Assembly: GCA_963819115.1 (NCBI GenBank)
Contig: CAWFUR010000011.1
Span: 744,001-808,000 of the forward strand
Origin: JACVRW01 sp963819115
GTDB taxonomy: Bacteria; Actinomycetota; Thermoleophilia; Solirubrobacterales; Thermoleophilaceae
Length of the DNA stretch: 64,000 bases
Direction of reading: 5' to 3'
Positions within the stretch are counted from its first letter, which is position 1. Each line of letters begins with the position of its first letter. Below the pieces are notes generated by a model, which was given only the letters and a program-made list of their open reading frames with translations, made no database searches and was not told where the DNA came from. Positions 33,993-42,557 of the stretch are shown in pieces. Both the position numbers and the translations under genes were made by a program.

Positions 33993-34775
33993 ATGCCGGG
34001 TGCCATGGCCCCCCGCTCGATCTGGAACGGAACGATCACCTTCGGGCTGGTGAACGTGCCCGTGAAGCTCTACACGGCCACCGAGTCCAGGAGCGTCCAC
34101 TTCCATCTGGTCCACGCGCGCGACGGCAGCGCGGTCGAGAACCGGCGCGTGTGCTCGAAGGAGGACAGGGAGGTGCCCTTCAAGCAGGTGGTGAAGGGCT
34201 ACGAGGTGTCCGAGGGGAAGTACGTGGTGCTGGAGCCGGACGAGGTCAAGGCAGCGGCCGGCGACCGCGGGAAGGTGGTGGACCTGGTGGACTTCGTGGA
34301 CGCGGCCGCGATCGACCCGGTGTTCTACGAGAAGACCTACTACGTCGGCAGCGGCGACGCCAAGGACGCCTACCGGCTGCTGCACGAGGCGCTCCGCAGG
34401 AGCGGCCGCGCCGGGATCGGCCGCTTCACCTTCCACGACCGTGAGTACCTCGTGGCGGTTCGCGCGCTGGACGACGTGATCGTGCTTCACACGCTGCGCT
34501 TCCACGACGAGGTGGTGGGAGGCGACGAGCTCGAGATCGACCGGCCCGGCCGCAGGCCCTCCTCGACCGAGGTGAAGATGGCGGCTCAGCTGGTGGAGTC
34601 GCTTCATCGCGGGTTCGATCCGGACGCCTACGAGGACAGCTACCGGGCGTCGGTGCTGGACCTGCTCAAGCGCAAGGCGGCGGGCAAGGAGATCGACCTG
34701 GCCGCGCAGGAGGAGCCGGACCACGGGGACGACCTGATGGCCGCACTGCAGGCGAGCGTGAAGGCCAGGGCCTGA
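33993..34775 (+). CDS. ku: Non-homologous end-joining protein Ku (first copy)
   Basis: The 260-residue protein is a bacterial Ku core: MAPRSIWNGTITFGLVNVPVKLYTATESRSVHFHLVHARDGS at the start, then ENRRVCSKEDREVPFKQVVKGYE, and a full beta-barrel/bridge region, ending in a short acidic-basic tail (EEPDHGDDLMAALQASVKARA). ATG 34005 (MAPRS) is a plausible alternative start. Ku binds DNA ends as a ring and recruits LigD. Its stop overlaps the start of a second Ku gene (TGATG), so both are made together. No ligD is in this window. Confidence 0.95.
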   Translation: MPGAMAPRSIWNGTITFGLVNVPVKLYTATESRSVHFHLVHARDGSAVENRRVCSKEDREVPFKQVVKGYEVSEGKYVVLEPDEVKAAAGDRGKVVDLVDFVDAAAIDPVFYEKTYYVGSGDAKDAYRLLHEALRRSGRAGIGRFTFHDREYLVAVRALDDVIVLHTLRFHDEVVGGDELEIDRPGRRPSSTEVKMAAQLVESLHRGFDPDAYEDSYRASVLDLLKRKAAGKEIDLAAQEEPDHGDDLMAALQASVKARA

Positions 34776-35710
34776 TGGCGCGCCCGCTGTGGAGCGGCTC
34801 GCTCAGCTTCGGCCTGGTGAACGTGCCGGTGCAGCTGGTGAGCGCCGCGCGCGACCTCGACTACCACTTCCACCAGCTCCACGAGAAGGACGGAGCCCGG
34901 ATCGAGCAGCGGCGCTACTGCAAGGAGGAGGACGTGGAGGTCGGGTGGGAGGAGATCGCCCGCAGCTACGAGTTCGACAGCGGGAAGGAGGTGGTGGTCA
35001 CCGACGAGGAGCTGGCGTCGGTCGAGCCTCGCAAGACGCGGACGATCGACATCGAGGCCTTCGTGGATCTCGCGGACGTCGACCCGATCTACTTCGACCA
35101 CCCCTACTTCCTCGTCCCCGCCGGGGACAGCGAGGGCACCTTGCGGGCCTACCAGCTGCTGGTCCAGGCCATGGAGAGCGAGGAGCGAGTCGCGCTCGGG
35201 CGGTTCGTGATGCGGACCAAGGAGTACCTCGTGGCCGTGCGCGTCCGCGAGGGCGCGCTCGCGCTCACCACGATGCTCTTCCACGACGAGGTGCGGCCCA
35301 CGAAGGGGGTGCCCGCCGGCGGCAAGAAGCCGGCGAAGGCCCAGCTCGACCACGCGGTGGCGATCATCGAGGCGCTCTCGGAGGACTGGGAGCCCGAGCG
35401 CTACGACGACTGCTACCGCGAGCGCCTCGGCAAGGTGATCGAGCGCAAGCGGAAGGGCGCGACGATCGAGGCGCCGCGGGAGGAGAGGCAGCCGAAGCCC
35501 GCCCCCGACCTGATGGAGGCGCTCCAGCGCACGCTCGACCGCGTGCGAGCGGGGGAGGACCCGAGGGCCGAGGCCGAGAACGGCGACGGTGGTGAGGACC
35601 TGGACCGGCTCAGCCGCGACGAGCTGGCCAAGAGGGCGAAGCGCGAGAGGATCCCGGGCCGCACCAAGATGTCCAAGAAGGAGCTGGTGAAGGCGCTCTC
35701 GGGCGACTGA
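34775..35710 (+). CDS. ku: Non-homologous end-joining protein Ku (second copy, with C-terminal SAP-like tail)
   Basis: The 311-residue paralogue opens MARPLWSGSLSFGLVNVPVQLVSAARDLDYHFHQLHEKDGARIEQRRYCKEEDVEVGWEEI. It has the same core as the first copy but a longer C-terminus. After KRKGATIEAPREERQPK and an acidic linker, the end DRLSRDELAKRAKRERIPGRTKMSKKELVKAL looks like a SAP or Rho-N-like DNA-binding motif. Two Ku genes in tandem may form a heterodimer or two forms with different DNA-binding tails. The start at 34775 overlaps the previous stop by one base. Confidence 0.95.
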   Translation: MARPLWSGSLSFGLVNVPVQLVSAARDLDYHFHQLHEKDGARIEQRRYCKEEDVEVGWEEIARSYEFDSGKEVVVTDEELASVEPRKTRTIDIEAFVDLADVDPIYFDHPYFLVPAGDSEGTLRAYQLLVQAMESEERVALGRFVMRTKEYLVAVRVREGALALTTMLFHDEVRPTKGVPAGGKKPAKAQLDHAVAIIEALSEDWEPERYDDCYRERLGKVIERKRKGATIEAPREERQPKPAPDLMEALQRTLDRVRAGEDPRAEAENGDGGEDLDRLSRDELAKRAKRERIPGRTKMSKKELVKALSGD

Positions 35711-35716
35711 CCGCGG

Positions 35717-35926
35717 TCAGGTGCCGGGGCGTTCCTCGAGGAGACCGCCGGCGCCCGGGGCGGACTCCCCGTCCACGCGCTCGCGGACCTCGTTCTCCTC
35801 CTCTGGATCCGGGGCCTCGCCGGACGCCCGCGCGGCAGGGTCGACCCCGGCCCGTTCCATGAGCCACACCCCCGCAACCCCAAGGGCCACGACCACCACG
35901 ACGGCTACCAGGAGGAAGGCGGTCAC
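35717..35926 (-). CDS. Small single-pass membrane protein
   Basis: The 69-residue protein has an N-terminal helix (TAFLLVAVVVVVALGVAGVWLM) followed by an acidic, Pro/Gly-rich cytoplasmic or outer tail (ASGEAPDPEEENEVRERVDGES). The codon bias supports it as a real gene. It is convergent with the second Ku gene (six bases apart). No family is recognised. Confidence 0.6.
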   Translation of the reverse strand: MTAFLLVAVVVVVALGVAGVWLMERAGVDPAARASGEAPDPEEENEVRERVDGESAPGAGGLLEERPGT

Positions 35927-36052
35927 GCGCGTATTCCGGTGGAGCTCATGTGTCTTATACGGACCACGGCGGCCCCGGTCTCACGAATCGCCCCGGACGG
36001 GTTGTGCGCTCCGGTGGTTGGACCGTTAGGCTCCCCATCCGCCAATTGGTGG

Positions 36053-37439
36053 ATGACCTTGGCAGGCCGCAACATTCAACAGAGGCTCGCCCTGACCCTC
36101 GCCGTCGCCGTCGTCGTCGCGTTCGTGGCGCCATCCTCGGCGTCGGCCGTTCGCGGGCCGTCCGTGGTTCCGTGCTCGGCCGAGGCGGTCGTGCTCACCA
36201 CGAGCGCCCGCCTGGACCCCTCCTGCCAGTACACGGGCGGCCTCGAGATCACCGCCTCGAACGTGACGCTCGACTGCCGGGGCGCCGTGATCGACGGGAC
36301 CGGAGCCGGCGGCACGGGAATCCTGGTCCACGCCTCCGTGGAGGCCGATCTCTCACAAGTCACCATCCGCGATTGCGTGGTGCGCGGGTTCCTGAACAGC
36401 ATCCGCATCACCCGTGACGGCTTCCGCGCGCTGCCCGCGGGCCACGAGTACGACCACGGGGTGCGCGGAGTGGTGATCGAGCGCACGAGGGTGTCGGGGT
36501 CGCGGGGGGTCGGGCTCTACGTGGACGGATACGTGACGGACACGACGATCCGCGACTCCACCGTGACCGGTGCGGGCAGCAGCGGCATCTATCTCGAGGC
36601 GGGGTCGGCCCGCAACGTGGTTGTGCGGAACGCGATCCGCGACAACGGCTTCCGCGAGAACGGGCCGGGAGGGTCCCTCTTCAGCTTCAGCGGAGTGCAG
36701 TTCCGGTTCTGGGGAATCGGCCGCGAGGGCATCTCGATCGACGGCTCACGCCGCAACCTGGTGAGCGGGAACACCTTCGAGGGCAACTCGGCGGGCGGCA
36801 TCTTCCTCTACACCAACTGCGGCGAGTACGTGCGCAGCAAGCCGGAGCGCTGGTTCCAGCGCAGGTACGGCGCCGACGACAACCTCATCCTCGCCAACTC
36901 CTTCGAGGGCGGCGTCAACGGGGTGTGGGTGGGCTCGCGGATGGGGGAGAACATCCTGCCGATGGGGTGCAGCGACCCGACGTACGCGCCCGGCATCTCC
37001 CTCGACCGGGCCGCGCGCAACACGATCGCCGTGAACAGCTTCCGCGACGTGACCTATCGGGGTGCGGGTCGAGGACGACGACACCAGGATCCTGGGGAAC
37101 CGCTTCAGTGGCCCGGACGCGGCGCACCACGCGGTGGTGGTCGGCACGCCGCAGCGCACTGCCGTCCTCGGGCGGCCGGTCCGCGGCACGGCACTGGTCG
37201 CGAACACGTCGACGATCCGCGGCAACCCGAACCCGTACCGCTGGGTGGAGGGCCAGACCCATTCGCTCGTCGCGTTCAACCGCGCGCTCGGCCGGCCTGC
37301 CGGGCTCTGTCAGGGCAGGACGCTTCCGCGAGGCCCGTTCGTCATGACGCTGGCCATAGCGGTGGAGCCTCCGGGATCGCCCGTCACCCCGGCGCCCGAC
37401 CTCACCGTGCCCACCCTCGGCGCGCTGCCACCCTGCTGA
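36053..37439 (+). pseudogene. Secreted right-handed beta-helix protein interrupted by a frameshift
   Basis: ATG 36053 gives a signal peptide (RLALTLAVAVVVAFVAPSSASA) and then beta-helix coils of the pectate-lyase/NosD type: VTLDCRGAVIDG, VTIRDCVVRGFLNSIRI, VVIERTRVSGS, DTTIRDSTVTGAGSSGIYLEAG, NLVSGNTFEGNSAGGIFLYTNCG. At the G run 37059-37062 the frame changes. The continuation RVEDDDTRILGNRFSG is in the next frame and runs to 37439. One extra G (or two missing) explains it. Removing one G restores a single protein of about 460 residues. It may be a true mutation, a phase-variable tract or a sequencing error. Confidence 0.75.
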
Positions 37440-37511
37440 CGGGCAGAGCGCCCTCGCCGCCGGGAGGCGTGGTGAAATGCGGCATACGCAGGACCTAATG
37501 AGGAGAGGCGA

Positions 37512-38195
37512 ATGAACGAGGACCATCCGGTTCGGTTCTCGGTCGAATATCCCGACCGAGACCTGAACCGCCTGAGCAGCGCATTCCGGATATTCACGGT
37601 GATCCCGATCGGCATCGTGCTCGCCTCGATGGGCGGCACCGGCGAGTGGGGCGGCTGGAGCGGCTCGGGAGGTGCGCGCCAGGCGGTGGCCGTCGGTGGA
37701 GGACTGCTCGTGATTCCTCCGCTGCTGATGATCCTGTTCCGGGAGAAGTACCCACGCTGGTGGTTCGACTTCAACCTCGAGCTCCTGCGCTTCTCGAACC
37801 GGGTGGGCACCTACTTCGCCCTCATGAACGACCGCTACCCGTCCACCGACGATGCCCAGTGGGTGCGGCTCGACTTCCCGTACCCGGACGCGAAGCGCGA
37901 CCTCAACCGCTGGCTGCCGCTGGTCAAGTGGTTCCTCGCCATCCCGCACTACTTCGCGCTGTTCTTCCTCTACATAGGCGCGTTCTTCGCCGTGATCGGC
38001 GCGTGGTTCGCGATCCTCTTCACGGGCCGCTACCCGCGTGGCATCTTCAACTACGTGGAGGGGGTGACCCGCTGGTACAACCGCGTGGCGGGCTACGCCC
38101 TCGTCCTGGTCACCGACCGCTACCCGCCGTTCTCCCTGAGCCAGTCCGAGCCCTCGCCGCCCACGCCGGAGCGGCCCGTCGGAGCCGAGGTCTGA
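37512..38195 (+). CDS. DUF4389 family membrane protein
   Basis: The 227-residue protein has two DUF4389 units. The first has PVRFSVEYPDRDLNRLSSAFRIFTVIPIGIVLASM, and the second LDFPYPDAKRDLNRWLPLVKWFLAIPHYFALFFLY. Both end in ILF-x-E/TGRYPR and a FNxxxGxxRWxxRVxxY segment. Four membrane helices are likely. The function is unknown. A ribosome site (AATGAGGAG) precedes ATG 37512. Confidence 0.88.
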   Translation: MNEDHPVRFSVEYPDRDLNRLSSAFRIFTVIPIGIVLASMGGTGEWGGWSGSGGARQAVAVGGGLLVIPPLLMILFREKYPRWWFDFNLELLRFSNRVGTYFALMNDRYPSTDDAQWVRLDFPYPDAKRDLNRWLPLVKWFLAIPHYFALFFLYIGAFFAVIGAWFAILFTGRYPRGIFNYVEGVTRWYNRVAGYALVLVTDRYPPFSLSQSEPSPPTPERPVGAEV

Positions 38196-38204
38196 GCACT
38201 AGCA

Positions 38205-38230
38205 TTAGATGTCAAACACTTAGCTATCAA
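38205..38230. promoter_or_regulatory. AT-rich direct repeat TTAGaTgTCAA / TTAGcTaTCAA ahead of marR-type gene
   Basis: Two near-identical eleven-base units (38205-38215 and 38220-38230, nine of eleven bases shared) lie 15 bases apart, start to start, in the 56-base gap before the MarR gene. They are strikingly AT-rich in this genome. They overlap the probable promoter, so autoregulation by the MarR protein is plausible. Confidence 0.45.
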
Positions 38231-38251
38231 GCGATCTAGTACGATCGCGGC

Positions 38252-38737
38252 ATGAGCAGGGCTTCCGCATCACCCCCCATCGGCCTCCGTCTCGCCCAGA
38301 CGGCTCGTGTCGCGTCGCAGGCCTTCGACAGCGCGATGGCGGAGGCCGGAGGCTCGGCGTCGGCGTGGCAGGTGCTGCTGCTCGTTCGCTCGAAGGAGTG
38401 GGGGACCCAGTCGCTGATGGCCGAGGCCATGGGCGTGAGCAGCGCCACGCTGACCCATCACCTCAACAAGTTCGAGGAGCAGGGCCTGGTGCGCCGCTGG
38501 CGCGATGCGGCCAACCGCCGCGTCCAGCACGTGGAGCTCACCGATGAGGGCCGCGCGCTCTTCGACCGCCTCCGGCACGTGGCCGTGCGACACGACAAGC
38601 GGCTCCGGGCCCACCTGAGCGACGACGAGATCGCCCGCCTCGGCGAGCTTCTCGACAAGCTGCGGGCCGCGCTCGAGCCCGAACCGGCCGATGCCGCGAA
38701 GGGGGTTGCGCGGGCTGCGGGCGGGGCCGTACCCTGA
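38252..38737 (+). CDS. MarR family transcriptional regulator
   Basis: The 161-residue protein has the winged-helix core: SLMAEAMGVSSATLTHHLNKFEEQGLVRRWRDAANRRVQHVELTDEGRALFDRL (HTH about 55-80, wing with RDAANRR). Dimerisation helices lie at both ends. It most likely regulates itself and the FAD oxidase gene 34 bases downstream. The sensed ligand is unknown. Confidence 0.92.
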   Translation: MSRASASPPIGLRLAQTARVASQAFDSAMAEAGGSASAWQVLLLVRSKEWGTQSLMAEAMGVSSATLTHHLNKFEEQGLVRRWRDAANRRVQHVELTDEGRALFDRLRHVAVRHDKRLRAHLSDDEIARLGELLDKLRAALEPEPADAAKGVARAAGGAVP

Positions 38738-38771
38738 TCCGACCACTCGCAACCGCAATGAGGAGATGAAC

Positions 38772-40154
38772 ATGGCCCAGGCAGCCCTCGACACCGCCTC
38801 TCTCGCCGGCTTCTCAGGTGAGCTTCTCCGTGACGGCGACCAGGGCTACGACGACGCCCGCACCGTGTTCAACGCGTCCATCGACCGCCGGCCCGCGCTG
38901 ATCGCCCGCTGCGCGGGCGTGGCCGACGTGATGGATGCGCTGGCCTTCGCGCGCGAACAGGGTCTGGATGTGTCGGTGAAGGGGGGAGGCCACTCGGTCT
39001 CGGGCCACGCGGTGGTGCACGACGGCCTGATGCTGGACCTGCGTCTGATGAACCGGGTGCGGGTCGATCCGGAGCGGCGCACCGCCTGGTGCGGAGGTGG
39101 CACGAAGTGGGGCGAGCTCGACCGCGAGACACAGAGGTTCGGCCTCGCCGTGACCGGCGGCCGGCTGGCCGACACCGGCGTGGGCGGACTGACCCTCGGA
39201 GGCGGCAGCGGCTGGATCGAGCGCAAGTTCGGCTTCACCGTGGACAACCTTCTCTCGGCCGAGGTGGTGACCGCGGACGGCCGTCTCGTCGTGGCGAGCA
39301 AGGACCGCAACCCGGACCTGTTCTGGGCGCTCAAGGGCGGCGGCGGGAACTTCGGCGTGGTCACCGGGTTCGAGTTCCAGCTCCACGAGGTGGGCCCGCT
39401 CCTGTACGGGGGGATGATGTTCTTCCCGATCGATCGCGCCGCGGACGTGCTGAAGGCCTACCGTGACTTCATCGAGGCGGCTCCCGACGAGGTCTGTGGC
39501 GGCTCGGCCGTGCTCGTCGCCCCGCCCGAGGACTTCGTGCCCGAGGCCGTGCGCGGCCAGCCGGTGCTGGCGGTGATCGCCTGTTACCTGGGTCCGCCCG
39601 AGGAGGGCGAGAGCGCCTTCGCGCCGATCCGCGACCTGGGCCCCGCGCTCGAGGCGCTGGCCCCCATGCCCTACGAGGCCGTCCAGGGCCTGATCGCGCC
39701 CGGGAACCCCCCGGGACGCCACCACTACTGGAAGGCCGGCTTCCTCGGCGAGCTCAGCGACGAGGCGGTGGACACCTTCATCGCCAGGGCGGCCGACGTG
39801 GTGTCGCCGTTCAACGCGTGCCTGATGCTGCCGCTCGGGGGCGCGTTCGCGCGTGTGCCCGACGGCGACACGCCTCTCACCCACCGCGACGCCAAGTGGA
39901 ACTACCACGTGCTCTCGCAGTGGGCCGACCCCGCCGAGGCCGACCGCAACATCGAGTGGACGCGCAGCTTCGACCAGACGATGGCCGAGTACGCCCGGGA
40001 CGGCATCTACGTGAACTTCGTGGCCGAGCCGACCGCCGACGCGATCGAGGGTGCGTTCGGGCCGGAGAAGTACGCCCGCGTGGTGGAGGTCAAGGAGGCG
40101 TTCGACCCGGACAACGTCTTCCGGAGCAACACCAATATCCCGCCGCGGGGATAG
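38772..40154 (+). CDS. FAD-linked oxidase with BBE domain (berberine-bridge-enzyme-like)
   Basis: ATG 38772 stands seven bases after GAGGAG and gives 460 residues. The FAD-binding type 4 domain has KGGGHSVSGHA (the His is the likely 8alpha-linked FAD site), GVGGLTLGGGSGW and WALKGGGGNFGVVTGFEF. The C-terminal BBE part ends YVNFVAEP...NVFRSNTNIPP. The Cys that makes the second flavin bond in plant BBE is not apparent, so one covalent link is expected. Such enzymes oxidise sugars or natural-product alcohols with O2. It follows the MarR gene by 34 bases. Confidence 0.92.
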   Translation: MAQAALDTASLAGFSGELLRDGDQGYDDARTVFNASIDRRPALIARCAGVADVMDALAFAREQGLDVSVKGGGHSVSGHAVVHDGLMLDLRLMNRVRVDPERRTAWCGGGTKWGELDRETQRFGLAVTGGRLADTGVGGLTLGGGSGWIERKFGFTVDNLLSAEVVTADGRLVVASKDRNPDLFWALKGGGGNFGVVTGFEFQLHEVGPLLYGGMMFFPIDRAADVLKAYRDFIEAAPDEVCGGSAVLVAPPEDFVPEAVRGQPVLAVIACYLGPPEEGESAFAPIRDLGPALEALAPMPYEAVQGLIAPGNPPGRHHYWKAGFLGELSDEAVDTFIARAADVVSPFNACLMLPLGGAFARVPDGDTPLTHRDAKWNYHVLSQWADPAEADRNIEWTRSFDQTMAEYARDGIYVNFVAEPTADAIEGAFGPEKYARVVEVKEAFDPDNVFRSNTNIPPRG

Positions 40155-40212
40155 CGGCGCGCTGGAGGTCGTAGACCGGGGCCGCGTCCTCTCGTTCACC
40201 TTCGAGGACCTC

Positions 40213-40674
40213 ATGGGCTACCACGGCGGGGGCTCGCCCGGCGGGGTGGCCCACGCCTTCAAGGTGCTCGAGCGTGCCCTGCCGCTGCTCGAGCCGGACG
40301 GCCCGTGCGAGCGCCGCGAGATCGTGGTGGACACGGCGTTCGGCGGACCCGGAGCGCGCGACGCGTTCGAGATGGTGACCCGCGCGGTCACCGAAGGCCG
40401 GTTCCGCGTGGACGCCGGCCTGGCACGCCCCGGGCGTGGGCGCGCGCTCGAGCGCTTCGTCTTCCGGCTCGCCTACCGCGGGCGGGCGGCCACCCTGGAG
40501 CTGCGCGACGGCTTCGTGACCGAGGAGTTCATCGACCTGGCCCGCACCGAGGACCGCACGCCCGATGAGGAGCGGAGGCTGGACGTGCTGAAGCTCGAGA
40601 TGGCCGAGCGCCTGATGGCACGCCCCGCCGCCGAGGTCTACGACGCCGGCGAGCTCGAGGCGCGGGCAGTGTAG
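40213..40674 (+). CDS. Conserved-looking protein of unknown function, true start probably upstream
   Basis: ATG 40213 gives a 153-residue product (MGYHGGGSPGGVAHAFKVLERALPLLEP..., FGGPGARDAFEMVTRAVTEGRFRVD, RTPDEERRLDVLKLEMAERLM). The same frame continues upstream with coding-like residues (ALEVVDRGRVLSFTFEDL) to about 40162. It has no ATG, GTG or TTG there; a CTG lies at 40162. The GYHGGxSPGG and GxGARDAFEMVTRAV segments are reminiscent of FmdE-like proteins, but the likeness is weak. It follows the FAD oxidase with almost no gap, so it is probably co-transcribed. Confidence 0.65.
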   Translation: MGYHGGGSPGGVAHAFKVLERALPLLEPDGPCERREIVVDTAFGGPGARDAFEMVTRAVTEGRFRVDAGLARPGRGRALERFVFRLAYRGRAATLELRDGFVTEEFIDLARTEDRTPDEERRLDVLKLEMAERLMARPAAEVYDAGELEARAV

Positions 40675-40755
40675 CCGCGGCGCTCGCCCATGCGCGCGAG
40701 CCACGGAAGCACAAGCCTCTGAATCGCCGGGGGCGGCAGCGGCGGGAAGAGGAGC

Positions 40756-40878
40756 GTGACCCCCGCCGCCCGCCGCAAGGTGATCGAGCGGGCGGAGGCG
40801 CTCGAGATGGCCACCGCGGTGAACGCGGTATGGATCGGGTTCGAGCGACTGAGGCGCGGGGAGGGCTGGGCGCCCTGA
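40756..40878 (+). CDS. Candidate 40-residue small protein
   Basis: A GTG at 40756, preceded by GGAAGAGGAG, opens 40 codons ending at TGA 40878 (VTPAARRKVIERAEALEMAT...). All but two of the 40 codons end in G or C, as in genuine genes here. The product would be a basic helix with Trp near the end. It lies 81 bases after the hypothetical gene and just before a strong hairpin. No family is known, so it stays a candidate. Confidence 0.4.
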   Translation: MTPAARRKVIERAEALEMATAVNAVWIGFERLRRGEGWAP

Positions 40879-40885
40879 AATGGCA

Positions 40886-40911
40886 AGGGCCCCGACGGAG
40901 ACCGGGGCCCT
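40886..40911. terminator. Strong GC hairpin, possible bidirectional terminator
   Basis: AGGGCCCCG (40886-40894) and CGGGGCCCT (40903-40911) pair perfectly around an eight-base loop. No T run follows on the plus strand. On the minus strand the next bases are TGCCATTTC. It closes the preceding plus-strand genes and starts the structured stretch 40918-40993. Confidence 0.55.
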
Positions 40912-40917
40912 GACCGA

Positions 40918-40993
40918 CCCGTGTTTCCGGTGTGAGGCCGGAGATACGGGCTCTTCTCCCCCTGGCGCGGCCAGTAGGCCGCAGGGGAAAGAG
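40918..40993. ncRNA. Candidate structured RNA of two consecutive hairpins
   Basis: The gap 40879-41162 has no gene but has strong folds. Hairpin A: CCCGT (40918-40922) with ACGGG (40946-40950), plus an inner TCCGG/CCGGA. Hairpin B: 40951-40993, with CTCTT/AAGAG outside, a C5/G4 middle and GCGGCC/GGCCGC inside around a four-base loop. The stretch matches no tRNA, tmRNA, SRP or RNase P pattern that I can recognise. Orientation is not certain. The remainder of the gap, 40994-41162, shows nothing I can call. Confidence 0.4.
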
Positions 40994-41162
40994 ACCAGGG
41001 TATCCCAGTCAGCGGATCTGCACGGGCAGACGCGACGCGACCTCCGCGAACAGATCGCTGCGACATGACCGACTCCATTTGTAGTGACTGATGGAGGTCA
41101 GCTTCGGCCGGGGCGGCTACAGGGCGCATACGGACGGTTACAGCCTCGTTACCGTCACTGGC

Positions 41163-42062
41163 GTGGCCACCATCACCGCTATCCACTTCACCGATCCCGG
41201 CTGTCCCTGGGCCTACTCGGCACGCCCCGCCCACGCTCGCCTCGCATGGCGCTTCGGCCACCAGATCGAATGGCGGCTGGTGATGATCGGGCTCAGCGAG
41301 ACAGCCGAGCGCTACGTGGAGCGCGGCTACTCGCCGGCTCGAATGACCGCGGGGCAGCGGATCTTCCAGAAGCGCTTCGGGATGCCCTTCACGTTCGCGC
41401 TCAAGCCGCGCATGGCCGCCACCTCACGCGCCTGCCGGGCGATCGTGGCCGCCCGTGAGCTGGATCCGGCGCTGGGCGAGTCCGCCCTCCGCGCACTTCA
41501 GCTGATGCACTTCACCACCACCCGGCTGCTGGACGAGGACGCCGACCTGCGCCACGCGCTCGGCCAGGTGCCGGGCCTCGACGCGGACGCCGTGGTGGGG
41601 CGGATCGACGACCCCGAGATCGTGGCGGCCTACGAGGCCGACCGGGCCCTGACGCGCTCGGCGGACGGCTCGCCGACGCACGTGCAGAACCGCTTTTCGA
41701 CGAGCGACGGCCCGGTGCGCTACACCGCTCCGTCGGTGATCTTCGAGCACCGCGACGGCGGCCGGACCGAGGTGGGCGGCTTCCAGCCCTTCGAGGCCTA
41801 CGACACGGCGCTGGCCAACCTCGACCCGTCGCTCGACCGCCGTCCCGCTCCGGACGGTGCCGTCGACGCGCTGAGCGCATTCCCGGACGGGCTAACCACC
41901 GCAGAGGTGGCCTCCGTGCTGCGTCCCTCCGACCTGGTGGACGCCGACCTGGCCGCCACCGAGGGACAGCTTGCCGCGCTCGCCGGAGAGGGCGCGCTGG
42001 CCGGAGAGCCGGCCGGCGGCGACGCGGTCTGGCGCCTTGCCGTGCCCGCCTTGGCTTCCTGA
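41163..42062 (+). CDS. DsbA-family thioredoxin-fold protein (2-hydroxychromene isomerase-like)
   Basis: The frame is open from ATG 41091, but the domain begins just after GTG 41163 (ITAIHFTDPGCPWAYSARPAHARLAWRF), so I start there. The expected CxxC is CPWA, with only the first Cys kept, as in FrnE/HCCA-isomerase-like members. The alpha-helical insert (ARMTAGQRIFQKRFGMPFTFALKP...) and the return strand with APSVIFEHRDGG complete the fold. The last 65 residues (PDGAVDALSAFPDGLTTAEVASVLRPSD) resemble a winged helix. The activity is unknown: reduction chemistry or GST-like isomerisation is possible. Confidence 0.78.
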   Translation: MATITAIHFTDPGCPWAYSARPAHARLAWRFGHQIEWRLVMIGLSETAERYVERGYSPARMTAGQRIFQKRFGMPFTFALKPRMAATSRACRAIVAARELDPALGESALRALQLMHFTTTRLLDEDADLRHALGQVPGLDADAVVGRIDDPEIVAAYEADRALTRSADGSPTHVQNRFSTSDGPVRYTAPSVIFEHRDGGRTEVGGFQPFEAYDTALANLDPSLDRRPAPDGAVDALSAFPDGLTTAEVASVLRPSDLVDADLAATEGQLAALAGEGALAGEPAGGDAVWRLAVPALAS

Positions 42063-42107
42063 CGTTTGCGCGGATAGCGTGCCCCCGACAGTCAACAAAG
42101 GGGAGCC

Positions 42108-42557
42108 ATGAAACGCAGCGCGATCGTTCTCTCAGCCCTCGGGGTGCTGCTGCTCGCAGCTCCTTCGGCGGACGCCGCGAAGGGTCACCGCAAGATCACG
42201 ATCAAGGCCCGGTCCCAGCTCGACCGCGTCCAGTTCGTGGACAACGCCCCGACGGGCGACTCGGCGGGGGACATGCTGATCTTCACCGAGAAGCTGTTCA
42301 ACAGCCGCGGGAAGCAGATTGGCAGCGACGCGGCCTCATGCGTGCGGCTGTTCGACGCCACATCGCTCTGCACTGGCACCTACAAGCTTCCGAAGGGGCG
42401 GCTGATGGTGCAGTTGCTGCAGCCGGGTCCGACCGGCACCTACGACCAGGCGATCACCGGCGGCACCGGCCGCTACGCGGGCGCCCGCGGAACGGTGAGG
42501 GTGGCCCAGCAGGCCAGCGGGGGAGACCGCTTCACCTTCAGGATCAGCCTGGGATAG
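42108..42557 (+). CDS. Secreted allene-oxide-cyclase/dirigent-like barrel protein
   Basis: The 149-residue protein has a signal peptide (KRSAIVLSALGVLLLAAPSADA) and an eight-strand small barrel: LDRVQFVDNAPTGDSAGDMLIFTEKLFNSRGKQIGS, then CTGTYKLPKGRLMVQLL and ITGGTGRYAGARGTVRV. That GGTGRYAGARG motif is typical of the dirigent/allene-oxide-cyclase-like superfamily. In bacteria such exported barrels are uncharacterised. It starts behind AAAGGGGAG and ends overlapping the convergent desaturase gene by 14 bases. Confidence 0.8.
   Translation: MKRSAIVLSALGVLLLAAPSADAAKGHRKITIKARSQLDRVQFVDNAPTGDSAGDMLIFTEKLFNSRGKQIGSDAASCVRLFDATSLCTGTYKLPKGRLMVQLLQPGPTGTYDQAITGGTGRYAGARGTVRVAQQASGGDRFTFRISLG

Noticed and set aside
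40918..40993. SRP RNA, tRNA or 6S-type RNA in the gap
   Set aside because: The conserved sequence motifs of those RNAs are absent, so only the label candidate structured RNA is kept.
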